NCBI GenBank assembly: GCA_036555325.1
Contig: DATBLQ010000044.1
Coordinates: forward strand, 1-64,000
Reading direction: 5' to 3'
Source: DATBLQ01 sp036555325
Lineage (GTDB): Bacteria; Pseudomonadota; Alphaproteobacteria; Rhizobiales; Aestuariivirgaceae
DNA length: 64,000 nucleotides
The notes beneath the pieces were generated by a model that saw only the letters and a list, made by a program, of their open reading frames with translations, was not told where the DNA came from and did not search any database. The position numbers and the translations under genes were made by a program. Shown one piece after another: positions 7,242 through 15,935 of the stretch (the first letter of the stretch is position 1; every line of letters begins with the position of its first letter).

Positions 7242-9167
7242 TTACGCCCGGCTTCCAACCGGCAGGCTTTGCAAATCCTTGTCCAGTGCGGTGAACACTT
7301 CTTCAATGATATGCCGAGCGTGCAGCCCCGCTTCCTCATATTGCTCATTGGGCGAACCGTGAGAAATGAAGCGATCGGGCAGGCACATGGGCCTGACCTT
7401 CACCTTGGCGAGAAGACCTTCGACCGCAAGATAGTGCAGAACATGCGAACCGAACCCGCCGATTGCTCCTTCCTCGATCGTGATTAGCACCTCATGCTCT
7501 TTGGCCAGGCGGCGCACCAGGCCGGTGTCCAGCGGTTTGGCGAAGCGGGCATCGGCAACCGTTGTCGAAATCCCCATGGCCTTGAGTTCCTCAGCCGCTC
7601 GCACACACTCATGCAGCCGTCCCCCGAAAGAAAGCAGCGCAACCTTGCTGCCCTCGACCATCAGCCGGCCCTTGCCGATATCGAGCGGCAACCCCTGCAC
7701 CGGCAGGTCTACGCCGATGCCTTCCCCCCTCGGATACCGGAAAGCCGACGGCCGGTCGTTGATCGCTGCTGCGGTTGCGACCATATGCACGAGTTCCGCC
7801 TCATCGGCAGCCGCCATCACCACAAAGTCAGGCAGGCACGACAGAAACGCCACGTCATAGCTTCCGGCATGCGTGGGTCCATCCGCCCCCACGAGCCCCG
7901 CCCGGTCGATGGCAAACCGCACCGGAAGCCGCTGCACGGCCACATCATGCACCACCTGATCATAGGCGCGCTGCAGGAACGTCGAATAGATGGCCGCGAA
8001 CGGCTTGAAGCCTTCGACCGCCAGTCCGGCGGCGAAAGTCACCGCATGCTGCTCGGCGATTCCCACATCGAAGGTGCGCGTGGGAAACCGCTGCTGGAAC
8101 TTGTCGAGCCCGGTGCCCGACGGCATCGCCGCGGTGATCGCCACGATTGTCTCGTCTTTTTCGGCAAGTTCGATAAGCGATCGCGAAAAAACGGACGTGA
8201 AGCTCGGTGCATTCGCTGTCGATTTTTGCTGCTCGCCCGTCTTGATGTTGAACTTGTTGACCGCGTGATATTTCTCGCGGTCCTCCTTCCCGAAGGGGTG
8301 GCCCTTGCCCTTTTCGGTCACCACATGCATCAGGATCGGCCCCAGCTGGTCGGCATCGCGCACATTTTGCAGGATAGTTACCAGCGATTCGATATTGTGG
8401 CCGTCGATCGGCCCGACATAGTAGAAACCGAGTTCTTCAAACAAAGTGCCGCCGAGCACGATGCCACGCGCATATTCATCCGCCCGCCGCGCCATTGCCT
8501 GAAAACTCCGAGGAAACCGTTTGGCGAGCTGCTTAGCCAGTCCGCGGATCGACAGATAGGGCCGCGATGATACAAGCCAGGACAGATAGTTGGTCAATGC
8601 GCCGACAGCCGGCGCGATCGACATCCCGTTGTCATTGAGGATGACGATCATTCGCGTATCGAGCGCCCCGGCGTTGTTCATCGCCTCATAAGCCATGCCG
8701 GCACTCATCGCGCCATCGCCGATCACGGCGATTACATGGTGCTTGCTCTTTGATAAATCTCGCGCCATTGCCATGCCGAGCCCCGCGGAGATCGAAGTCG
8801 AGCTGTGAGCGGCACCGAATGAGTCATAGGCGCTTTCCCTGCGCTGGGTGAAACCGTAAAGCCCGCCTCGCTGGCGGATGGCGCGAATCCTGTCGCGCCG
8901 TCCGGTGAGGATCTTGTGCGGATAGGATTGGTGGCCCACATCCCAGATCAGGCGATCCTCCGGCGTGTTGAACACATAATGGAGGGCGATAGTGAGTTCG
9001 ATGACGCCCAGGCCGGCGCCGAAGTGGCCCCCCGTCTCGGAAACGACCTCGATTGTCTCCCGCCGCAGTTCATCCACCAGTTCGCGCAGCTTGTGCGCCT
9101 CAAACCTGCGCAGATCGGCCGGCGTCTTGATTTGGTCTAGAAGCGGAGTTGGACGTGCGCTCGGCAT
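7242..9167 (-). CDS. dxs: 1-deoxy-D-xylulose-5-phosphate synthase
   Basis: ThDP enzyme that condenses pyruvate with glyceraldehyde 3-phosphate, the first step of the MEP isoprenoid pathway; the product also feeds thiamine and pyridoxal synthesis. The 641-aa length is typical. Visible motifs include DVGHQSYPHKILTGRRD, the ThDP motif GDGAMSAGMAYEAMNNAG near residue 150, and GIAEQHAVTFAAGLA of the pyrimidine domain. A strong terminator lies just upstream (9182-9207) and ends the hydrolase transcript, so dxs should have its own promoter in 9168-9299. Confidence 0.97.
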   Translation of the reverse strand: MPSARPTPLLDQIKTPADLRRFEAHKLRELVDELRRETIEVVSETGGHFGAGLGVIELTIALHYVFNTPEDRLIWDVGHQSYPHKILTGRRDRIRAIRQRGGLYGFTQRRESAYDSFGAAHSSTSISAGLGMAMARDLSKSKHHVIAVIGDGAMSAGMAYEAMNNAGALDTRMIVILNDNGMSIAPAVGALTNYLSWLVSSRPYLSIRGLAKQLAKRFPRSFQAMARRADEYARGIVLGGTLFEELGFYYVGPIDGHNIESLVTILQNVRDADQLGPILMHVVTEKGKGHPFGKEDREKYHAVNKFNIKTGEQQKSTANAPSFTSVFSRSLIELAEKDETIVAITAAMPSGTGLDKFQQRFPTRTFDVGIAEQHAVTFAAGLAVEGFKPFAAIYSTFLQRAYDQVVHDVAVQRLPVRFAIDRAGLVGADGPTHAGSYDVAFLSCLPDFVVMAAADEAELVHMVATAAAINDRPSAFRYPRGEGIGVDLPVQGLPLDIGKGRLMVEGSKVALLSFGGRLHECVRAAEELKAMGISTTVADARFAKPLDTGLVRRLAKEHEVLITIEEGAIGGFGSHVLHYLAVEGLLAKVKVRPMCLPDRFISHGSPNEQYEEAGLHARHIIEEVFTALDKDLQSLPVGSRA

Positions 9168-9181
9168 GGGGTCCCCCGTTG

Positions 9182-9207
9182 CAAAAACGGCGCCTCAGCG
9201 GGCGCCG
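9182..9207 (-). terminator. Rho-independent terminator of the hydrolase gene
   Basis: Reading the minus strand, a CGGCGCC/GGCGCCG stem (7 bp, 6-base loop) at 9188-9207 is followed directly by a run of five T (complement of 9183-9187). It separates the hydrolase gene from dxs. Confidence 0.7.
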
Positions 9208-9299
9208 CCTCAACCTTCGTTCAACCTACCACGGCAGCAAGATGGTGCAAAGCGCTGCGGGCAGGGGCAACCGGCATGCAGCGAGCAACGCTCAACATC

Positions 9300-10115
9300 T
9301 CATCTTGTTCCAAGTGCCAGTTCTGCCAGCCGCGCAGTCAGTTCACTGTCCGCGTTGGAGAAAGGTGATAGCACGGTGAAATGGTCCTGCCCGGCGATCT
9401 CCACATAACCGGTGTTGACCCCGGCACCCTTCCACGGGGCTACAATGCTGCGGCTCTGCCGGATGAATTCATCGGACTCCTTTCTCCCGACCCATGCCTC
9501 GAAGGTTCGTCCCGCCGGGCTGGGCCAAAAGAGAGGGCTCCATACCCGTGCCGTCCCTTCGTCGATCCTGATGTCGTAATTCATGGAAGTGCCAAGCAGC
9601 GGTCGTAGATCGAAGATACCGCTTATGGCCACGGCCGTTGGCACGAGATCGTTTGCATGACCGAACAATTCCCATTTGGTGGCCACCATCGCGGCTGCGA
9701 GATGTCCTCCTGCCGAGTGTCCGAAAACGAAAATGCGCCGCTTGAACTTGTTCCTTAAGTAGATGACAAGCTGTCTCATCTCTTCGATGATGTCGCCGAT
9801 TCTAGCCTCCGGGCACAACGTGTAGGACGGAACGGCGACCGTAATTCCGTGGAGATTGAGGCCCTTGGCCAGATGGCTGAATACGCTCTTGTCGAACGAA
9901 CGCCAGTAGCCGCCGTGGATGAATAGCGCCACAGCCCCCTGGTCCTTGGCCGGCCAGAACACGTCCACCCGGTTACGCGGCCGTGCCCCGTAGGCAAGAT
10001 CGTACTCGGCGCGTGCATTTCGCCGGAAACCTGCAGCATCCTGCTCCCATTGGGAAATGATGCGGGCGTGTTCGGGCACGCGCTCGCGCATGTTGTATTC
10101 ATGCTCAAGGTCCAT
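9300..10115 (-). CDS. Alpha/beta hydrolase (BD-FAE / kynurenine formamidase-like)
   Basis: Serine hydrolase of the alpha/beta fold. The oxyanion-hole motif HGGYWRSF lies near residue 67, the nucleophile elbow FGHSAGG near residue 134, and the likely catalytic His in GQDHFTVL near residue 244. The HGGYW motif is shared by arylformamidases (KynB-like) and related esterases; there is no tryptophan-catabolism gene next to it, so the substrate is open. ATG 10115 is chosen for AGGAGA five bases upstream. It is divergent from the opp operon. Confidence 0.8.
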   Translation of the reverse strand: MDLEHEYNMRERVPEHARIISQWEQDAAGFRRNARAEYDLAYGARPRNRVDVFWPAKDQGAVALFIHGGYWRSFDKSVFSHLAKGLNLHGITVAVPSYTLCPEARIGDIIEEMRQLVIYLRNKFKRRIFVFGHSAGGHLAAAMVATKWELFGHANDLVPTAVAISGIFDLRPLLGTSMNYDIRIDEGTARVWSPLFWPSPAGRTFEAWVGRKESDEFIRQSRSIVAPWKGAGVNTGYVEIAGQDHFTVLSPFSNADSELTARLAELALGTR

Positions 10116-10189
10116 CGTTTCTCCTGATGCCACCTGCCGTCATCAAGCCACCCGCTTTTGCGCTATCGCAAGCAATCTGCCAACAGCTT

Positions 10190-10217
10190 TTGCTTCCCCA
10201 ATCGGCAGTGGTATAGT
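10190..10217 (+). promoter_or_regulatory. Candidate opp operon promoter
   Basis: TTGCTT (10190-10195), a 16-base spacer and TATAGT (10212-10217) form a plausible sigma-70-type promoter about 65 bases before oppA. The -35 is imperfect. Confidence 0.35.
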
Positions 10218-10280
10218 TTTGCCAAAGAAGCTGCCGCTTGACCAGCGGGCAGCCTGTCATCGCAAGTAAGGGAGGTTCTC

Positions 10281-11867
10281 ATGAAATCGGTGTTTCGTGT
10301 TCTCGTCGCGAGCATCGCCTTGCTCTTTGTCACCCTCGGCAGCGCCAGCGCCGAGGTTGTCTACAATCGTGGAAATTCCGCTGACCCGGAATCTCTCGAC
10401 CCCCACAAAACCTCGACCGTCTACGAAGGGCATATTCTTCGCGACCTGTTCGAGGGCCTTGTCATGCAAGACCCAAAGGCCGAGCTTATCCCCGGCGCGG
10501 CCGAAAGCTGGACCGTGTCCGATGACGGCAAGGTCTATACCTTCAAATTGCGCGGCGATGGCGTCTGGTCGAATGGCGACCCTGTCACCGCTCAGGATTT
10601 TGTCTTCTCCTTCCAAAGATTGCTCGATCCTGCAACGGCGGCTGAATATGCCGGCATGCTCTATCCGATCAAGGGCGCCAAGGAGATAAACGATGCCGCA
10701 ACCAAGGCATCGCCCGACACGCTGGGAGTCAAGGCCATCGACGACAAGACGCTCGAAGTAACCTTGAATGCTCCCACTCCTTATTTTCTGGAAATGCTGA
10801 CCCACATGGCGACCTACCCTGTCAACAAGAAGAACATCGAGCAATTTGGCGCCGATTTCATCAAGCCGGGCAATCTCGTGTCGAACGGCTCCTACACCCT
10901 GGCAGAGTTCGTCCCCAACGATCACATCAAGCTGATCAAGAACCCGAAGTTCTTCGATGCCGCCAACGTCCAGATTGACGTTGTCAACTATATCCCCACC
11001 GAAGATCGGTCCGCCGCTTTGAAACGTTATGAAGCGGGTGAGCTTGACTCCAATGACGATCTTCCGACCGAACAGCTTGAAGAAATTCGTGCAAAGTTCG
11101 GCGACCAGGTGCGCATCGCTCCCTACCTCGGCACCTATTACTACACCTTCAAGGTCGACAAGAAGCCCTGGGACGACCCCAAGCTCCGCCGTGCCATTTC
11201 TCTGGCCATCGACCGCGACTTCCTTGCCGAGAAGGTGTGGAAGAACAGCATGATCCCGGCCTATTCCTTCGTTCCGCCGGGCATTGAGGGCTATGAGCCG
11301 AGCGTTGCCGACTACTCGGAAATGCCGCAGATCGATCGTGAGGACGAAGCCAAGAAGATCCTGACCGAGCTTGGCTACGGGCCCGACAAGCCGCTGAAGA
11401 TGGAGCTGCGCTTCAACACTTCTGAAAACCACCAAAACACCGCGGTTGCCGTGCAGGACATGCTGAAACCTCTAGGCGTCGAGGTGTCCCTCGTGAACAC
11501 CGACACCAAATCGCATTATGGATTGCTGGAGCAACATGGCGACTATGATGTCGCGCGCGCCGGTTGGATCGCCGACTACAAGGATCCCGAAACGTTCCTC
11601 CGCCTGCTGGTGACAGGCGATGGATCGAACTACGCACTTTATTCGAATCCTGAATATGACGCGCTGATGAGCAAGGCTGCCGCGGAAGCTGATCCGGCAA
11701 AACGCTCCAAGCTTCTCTCCGAGGCTGAAGCCATCTTCGTCCGCGACACGCCCTACATCCCCTTGCTCTTCTATTCCTTCCACAACATTGTCTCACCGAA
11801 GCTGCAGGGATTTGAGAACAACGTGATGGACGTTCATCCCACGCGCTTCATCAAGAAAACTGGCTAG
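10281..11867 (+). CDS. oppA: Oligopeptide ABC transporter substrate-binding protein
   Basis: Periplasmic receptor that binds oligopeptides and hands them to the OppBC permease. The Sec signal peptide MKSVFRVLVASIALLFV...SASA covers residues 1-24. The SBP family 5 fold follows, with the typical NPDSLDPH-like start (ADPESLDPHKTS). At 528 aa the length matches E. coli OppA. GGGAGG lies upstream of ATG 10281. It is the first gene of a five-component system encoded by four genes on one strand; a stable hairpin after the stop (11882-11912) could protect the oppA part of the message. Confidence 0.93.
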   Translation: MKSVFRVLVASIALLFVTLGSASAEVVYNRGNSADPESLDPHKTSTVYEGHILRDLFEGLVMQDPKAELIPGAAESWTVSDDGKVYTFKLRGDGVWSNGDPVTAQDFVFSFQRLLDPATAAEYAGMLYPIKGAKEINDAATKASPDTLGVKAIDDKTLEVTLNAPTPYFLEMLTHMATYPVNKKNIEQFGADFIKPGNLVSNGSYTLAEFVPNDHIKLIKNPKFFDAANVQIDVVNYIPTEDRSAALKRYEAGELDSNDDLPTEQLEEIRAKFGDQVRIAPYLGTYYYTFKVDKKPWDDPKLRRAISLAIDRDFLAEKVWKNSMIPAYSFVPPGIEGYEPSVADYSEMPQIDREDEAKKILTELGYGPDKPLKMELRFNTSENHQNTAVAVQDMLKPLGVEVSLVNTDTKSHYGLLEQHGDYDVARAGWIADYKDPETFLRLLVTGDGSNYALYSNPEYDALMSKAAAEADPAKRSKLLSEAEAIFVRDTPYIPLLFYSFHNIVSPKLQGFENNVMDVHPTRFIKKTG

Positions 11868-11881
11868 CTTGTGAAGACGCA

Positions 11882-11912
11882 TCCGGTTCTGCCCATGAAG
11901 GGCGGAACCGGA
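11882..11912 (+). promoter_or_regulatory. Intercistronic hairpin between oppA and oppB
   Basis: TCCGGTTCTGCCC (11882-11894) pairs with GGGCGGAACCGGA (11900-11912) through 13 positions, one of them a U-G wobble, with a 5-base ATGAA loop. No T-run follows and oppB starts 14 bases later. It is better read as an RNA-stabilising or attenuating element than as a terminator. Such hairpins often let a receptor gene be expressed above its permeases. Confidence 0.55.
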
Positions 11913-11925
11913 CAGGGCGGTGCCA

Positions 11926-12849
11926 ATGCTGAACTATGTTGTGCGGCGATTATTCTCGGCCCTGCCCACGCTATTTCTGATTGTTACCATCAGTTTTTTT
12001 CTGATGCGCCTGGCGCCTGGCGGACCTTTCAACCAGGAAAAAGGCTTGAACCCCGTCGTCAAGGCCAATCTCGAGCGCCAGTACAATCTCGATGCACCGC
12101 TTTGGAAACAGTATCTCGACTACCTCAACGGCCTGCTGCACGGCGATCTCGGGCCGAGCTACGCTCTCCCTGATTTCACCGTTACCGAGCTGTTCAAGGC
12201 CGGTCTTCCGATTTCGCTACAACTCGGAGCGAGTGCGCTTGTCCTGGCGCTCATTATTGGCGGAGCTCTGGGCATAACGGCAGCACTCAGGCAGAATCAG
12301 ACGGCCGACTATTCCGTCATTGCCGTAGCCACCGCCGGCAGCACCATTCCCACATTCGTGATCGCGCCGCTGCTGCAGCTGTTTTTCGGGTTGACCCTTA
12401 AGTTGCTTCCGATCGGGGGTTGGGGCGGTGGCGACGTCAGCCACAAGCTCATGCCCATCATAACCCTTGCCTTGCCGCAGATCGCCATCGTCGCGAGGCT
12501 CATGCGGGGTTCGATGATCGAATCCCTGCGCTCCCACCATATTAGAACTGCGCGCGCCCTCGGCTTGTCGGACTTTTCGGTAGTCGTGAAGCATGCGCTA
12601 CGCGGTGCTGTTCTCCCAATCGTTTCCTATGCCGGGCCGGCGGCGGCAGCGCTGCTCACTGGCTCGATAATCGTCGAGACCATCTTCCAGATCCCCGGGG
12701 TGGGGCGCTATTTCGTCGAAGCTGCCCTCAACCGCGACTACACGTTGGTAATGGGAACGGTGGTTGTCATTGCCGTCTTCACCATCCTCTTCAATCTCAT
12801 TGTCGACATCCTCTACGGTGTGCTCGATCCGCGGGTGCGTTATGACTGA
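11926..12849 (+). CDS. oppB: Oligopeptide ABC transporter permease OppB
   Basis: Inner-membrane permease half of the oligopeptide importer. The start MLNYVVRRLFSALPTLF...ISFFLMRLAPGGPF closely follows the family pattern (compare E. coli OppB MLKFILRR). Six hydrophobic segments are visible, and the EAA-type loop ARALGLSDFSVVVKHALR lies in the C-terminal half. ATG 11926 gives the canonical N-terminus; a GTG at 11920 would add two residues. The stop overlaps the oppC start by 8 bases, so translation is coupled. Confidence 0.93.
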   Translation: MLNYVVRRLFSALPTLFLIVTISFFLMRLAPGGPFNQEKGLNPVVKANLERQYNLDAPLWKQYLDYLNGLLHGDLGPSYALPDFTVTELFKAGLPISLQLGASALVLALIIGGALGITAALRQNQTADYSVIAVATAGSTIPTFVIAPLLQLFFGLTLKLLPIGGWGGGDVSHKLMPIITLALPQIAIVARLMRGSMIESLRSHHIRTARALGLSDFSVVVKHALRGAVLPIVSYAGPAAAALLTGSIIVETIFQIPGVGRYFVEAALNRDYTLVMGTVVVIAVFTILFNLIVDILYGVLDPRVRYD

Positions 12850-13960
12850 GACGGCCGTCGCAGTTCCTGTCGCCGGCCGATCCCTCTGGGAGGATGCCTG
12901 GGCGCGAATGAAGGGCAATCGCGCCGCTGTTGCCAGCACCTTCTATCTTGCGCTGATAGTCTTCGCCTGCGTCGTAGGGCCGTGGCTCACCCCGCACGGT
13001 TTCTCCACCATCTATCAGGACTATGTTCGGGTTCCGCCGAGCCTTTCGCACTACCCGAAACCGCCAACAATTGAGAAATCGCTTCAGGCGGTCGCCAGCC
13101 GCGCCCGGGTCGAGCTTGTCGATTGGAAAGTGGAAGACGGCTCCATCATAACCAAGGTCGGCGCCGCCAAGCCGATCGACGAACGCGTCACTCGTTATTT
13201 CGACCGCTCCAGCACCTTCGAGGGCGCAGCGGTTGTGGAAAAGTCGTCCAATGGTCAAGAGCTCACGATCCGCGCTGCGATTGAGCGCCACTATTTTCTG
13301 TTCGGCACTGACAATGTCGGCCGCGATCTCCTCACCCGCACTCTAATAGCCGGGCGAGTTTCTTTGTCGATCGGCCTGCTGGCGGGTCTCGTGGCGGTGT
13401 GTATTGGTGTGATCTACGGGGCAACGTCAGGCTATTTGGGAGGGCGCATCGATGAAGTCATGATGCGTATCGTCGACATTCTCTATTCTCTTCCCTTCAT
13501 TTTTTTCGTCATCATGCTGGTTGTCTTCTTTGGCCGCAACTTCGTGCTGATGTTCCTCGCCGTGGGTGCGGTGCTTTGGCTCGACATGGCCCGTATCGTC
13601 CGAGGTCAGACCTTGTCGATCAAGCGTCACGAATTCGTGCAGGCGGCCGACGCGCTGGGCGTGAGCCAGGCAGGAATTCTCGGACGCCATATCATTCCCA
13701 ATACTCTCGGGCCCGTCGTCGTTTACATGACGCTGCTGGTGCCGCAGGTGATCATCCTTGAAAGCTTCCTGTCTTTCCTGGGTCTTGGCGTGCAGGAACC
13801 CATGTCGAGTTGGGGTGTCTTGATCTCGCAGGGCGCAAAAAATATCGGCACCGCCACCTGGCTTCTGATTTTTCCATCTTTTTTCCTCACCACCACGCTA
13901 TTCGCGCTGAATTTTATCGGCGATGGACTGCGTGATGCCCTCGATCCGAAAGATCGCTGA
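12842..13960 (+). CDS. oppC: Oligopeptide ABC transporter permease OppC
   Basis: Second permease half of the importer. An N-terminal membrane segment (YLALIVFACVVGPWL) is followed by a long hydrophilic stretch (about residues 55-150) before the core permease helices. The EAA loop is ADALGVSQAGILGRHIIPN. At 372 aa it is longer than E. coli OppC (about 300 aa), the extra length being that periplasmic segment between the first two helices. ATG 12842 overlaps oppB by 8 bases. It ends 3 bases before the fused ATPase gene. Confidence 0.92.
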   Translation: MTETAVAVPVAGRSLWEDAWARMKGNRAAVASTFYLALIVFACVVGPWLTPHGFSTIYQDYVRVPPSLSHYPKPPTIEKSLQAVASRARVELVDWKVEDGSIITKVGAAKPIDERVTRYFDRSSTFEGAAVVEKSSNGQELTIRAAIERHYFLFGTDNVGRDLLTRTLIAGRVSLSIGLLAGLVAVCIGVIYGATSGYLGGRIDEVMMRIVDILYSLPFIFFVIMLVVFFGRNFVLMFLAVGAVLWLDMARIVRGQTLSIKRHEFVQAADALGVSQAGILGRHIIPNTLGPVVVYMTLLVPQVIILESFLSFLGLGVQEPMSSWGVLISQGAKNIGTATWLLIFPSFFLTTTLFALNFIGDGLRDALDPKDR

Positions 13961-13963
13961 TCG

Positions 13964-15598
13964 ATGCCCGGCGCTGTCTCGATCCTCGAAGTCCAAGATC
14001 TTAGGGTCCGCTTCCGGACCCTTGATGGCATCGTCGAAGCCGTCAAGGGTGCGAGCTTCAGCGTTAAGGCGGGGGAAACGGTTGCCGTCGTCGGAGAATC
14101 GGGCTCCGGCAAGAGCCAGATGATGATGGCGGTGATGGGTCTTCTTGCGCAGAACGGCGAGGCCACGGGCATTGCCGCCTATCGCGATAAAAACCTCCTC
14201 GCCCTTTCCCCGCACGATCTCAATCGCGTTCGCGGCCGCAAGATCACCATGATCTTTCAGGAACCAATGACGTCTCTCGATCCGCTCTACACCATCGGCG
14301 ATCAGCTTATCGAGCCCATTGTTCATCATCAGAGCATTTCCCCCGCAGCGGCGCGAGAGCGGGCACTTGAACTGCTCGATCTGGTCAGAATCCCCCAGGC
14401 GAAGGAGCGCATGGGCTCGTATCCATATGAGCTGTCCGGCGGGCAGCGCCAGCGGGTAATGATCGCAATGGCGATCGCCAACAATCCCGATTTGCTCATC
14501 GCCGACGAGCCTACCACCGCCCTCGATGTAACCATTCAAGCCGAAATCCTGGCGCTGTTGATGAGTCTGCAGAAGCGATTGCGCATGGGAATGGTATTCA
14601 TTACCCACGACCTCGGCATCGTCAGGCGTATTGCTGGCCGGGTTTGCGTGATGCAACTCGGCAGCATCGTGGAGCAGGGAAAGACACAGACGATTTTCAC
14701 TTCGCCCAAGCACCCCTACACCAAAGCGCTGCTCGAAGCCGAGCCTGAGGGTCGCAAAGCGCCGCCGCCCAGAGGCTCCCCGTCGATACTGGAGGGCAGG
14801 CGCATCCGCGTGACCTTTGCGCTTGGTGGCGGACTGTTCGCACCTCCGCGCATTGAGCTGCGCGCCGTCGATGACGTCAGTATTTCGCTGCGCCGCAATC
14901 AAACGATCGGGATCGTAGGCGAATCCGGTTCGGGAAAATCAACTCTCGCACGCGCATTGCTGAAGTTGTTGCCATCGGATGGCGTTATTCGTTTTCTTGG
15001 TCGCGACTTGAGTCTGCTTGATCGCAAGGCCATGCGCCCTTTGCGCCGCGAACTGCAGATCGTCTTCCAGGATCCTTTCGGCTCCTTGTCGCCGCGCCTC
15101 AACGTCGGCCAGATCGTCAGCGAGGGTTTGCTCGTGCATGAACCGGCCCTGTCGGCCGTCGAACGCGACCGCCGAGCTGCCCAGGCCCTTGCCGAAGTTC
15201 AGCTCGACCCCGCATTGCGCAACCGATACCCGCACGAATTTTCAGGCGGCCAGCGCCAACGAATCGCCATCGCCCGCGCCATCATTCTCAAGCCGCAGGT
15301 GGTCGTGCTCGACGAGCCGACATCGGCGCTTGATCGGCAGGTGCAAAAGCAAATTGTCAACTTGCTGCGCGATTTGCAGCAAGCCCACGAGCTTTCCTAT
15401 CTGTTCATCAGCCACGATCTGAAGGTCGTCCGCGCCATGGCCGATCATATCCTGGTCATGAAGGACGGCTGCGTCGTTGAAGAGGGGTCAACTGACCGGA
15501 TTTTTGACGATCCGCACCATGATTACACCAAGCGTCTCATGGCCGCAGCGCTTGGTGATAACCTAGGAGCTCCAGTCGCCGAACGCCCGGGCAATTGA
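13964..15598 (+). CDS. Fused oligopeptide ABC transporter ATPase (OppD-OppF)
   Basis: Cytoplasmic ATPase that powers peptide import. Two complete ABC domains sit in one 544-aa chain. The first has Walker A GESGSGKS near residue 44, signature LSGGQRQRV and Walker B LLIADEPTTALD. The second has Walker A GESGSGKS near residue 319, signature FSGGQRQRI and VVVLDEPTSALD. In E. coli these are two proteins, OppD and OppF; the fusion fixes a 1:1 ratio. The linker between the domains carries the usual peptide-transporter extension (KHPYTKALLEAEPEG). It closes the oppABC-DF operon. Confidence 0.93.
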   Translation: MPGAVSILEVQDLRVRFRTLDGIVEAVKGASFSVKAGETVAVVGESGSGKSQMMMAVMGLLAQNGEATGIAAYRDKNLLALSPHDLNRVRGRKITMIFQEPMTSLDPLYTIGDQLIEPIVHHQSISPAAARERALELLDLVRIPQAKERMGSYPYELSGGQRQRVMIAMAIANNPDLLIADEPTTALDVTIQAEILALLMSLQKRLRMGMVFITHDLGIVRRIAGRVCVMQLGSIVEQGKTQTIFTSPKHPYTKALLEAEPEGRKAPPPRGSPSILEGRRIRVTFALGGGLFAPPRIELRAVDDVSISLRRNQTIGIVGESGSGKSTLARALLKLLPSDGVIRFLGRDLSLLDRKAMRPLRRELQIVFQDPFGSLSPRLNVGQIVSEGLLVHEPALSAVERDRRAAQALAEVQLDPALRNRYPHEFSGGQRQRIAIARAIILKPQVVVLDEPTSALDRQVQKQIVNLLRDLQQAHELSYLFISHDLKVVRAMADHILVMKDGCVVEEGSTDRIFDDPHHDYTKRLMAAALGDNLGAPVAERPGN

Positions 15599-15935
15599 CC
15601 ACTCAGCTAGTTACGCTACTCAGGATTGCAGCCACTTCCGAGATTGCCGATCTCTAAATGGCATGAATGGCGAAAGAGGCCTTGCCGCCCCCTTGCCGAG
15701 GCCCCTGCGAAAATGCCACAATTCAGCTTCAGGTCGAAGGGTCGAATGTTTTATCGCATAACGAGTTCCGGGGAACTCCGGGCTGTCTGGTCGCGCAATC
15801 TGCACGATGAGATGCTGCTGCATTGCGCCCGCATTGGCTTCAAACCTTAACCCAGCCCGGCCCTCGTTGAACTGGGGCGCCTGCCTTTTGGATCGCGACG
15901 CGCCTCGATCGAAAGCCGATGCGAGCACCTCCGCC
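15599..15935. other. Intergenic region before the aminotransferase gene
   Basis: No confident feature. A 45-codon plus-strand frame (15713-15850, beginning MPQFSFRSKGRMFYRI) has protein-like composition but no ribosome-binding site and no family I recognise. The promoter of the downstream polyamine genes should lie here, but I see no clear consensus. Confidence 0.3.
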
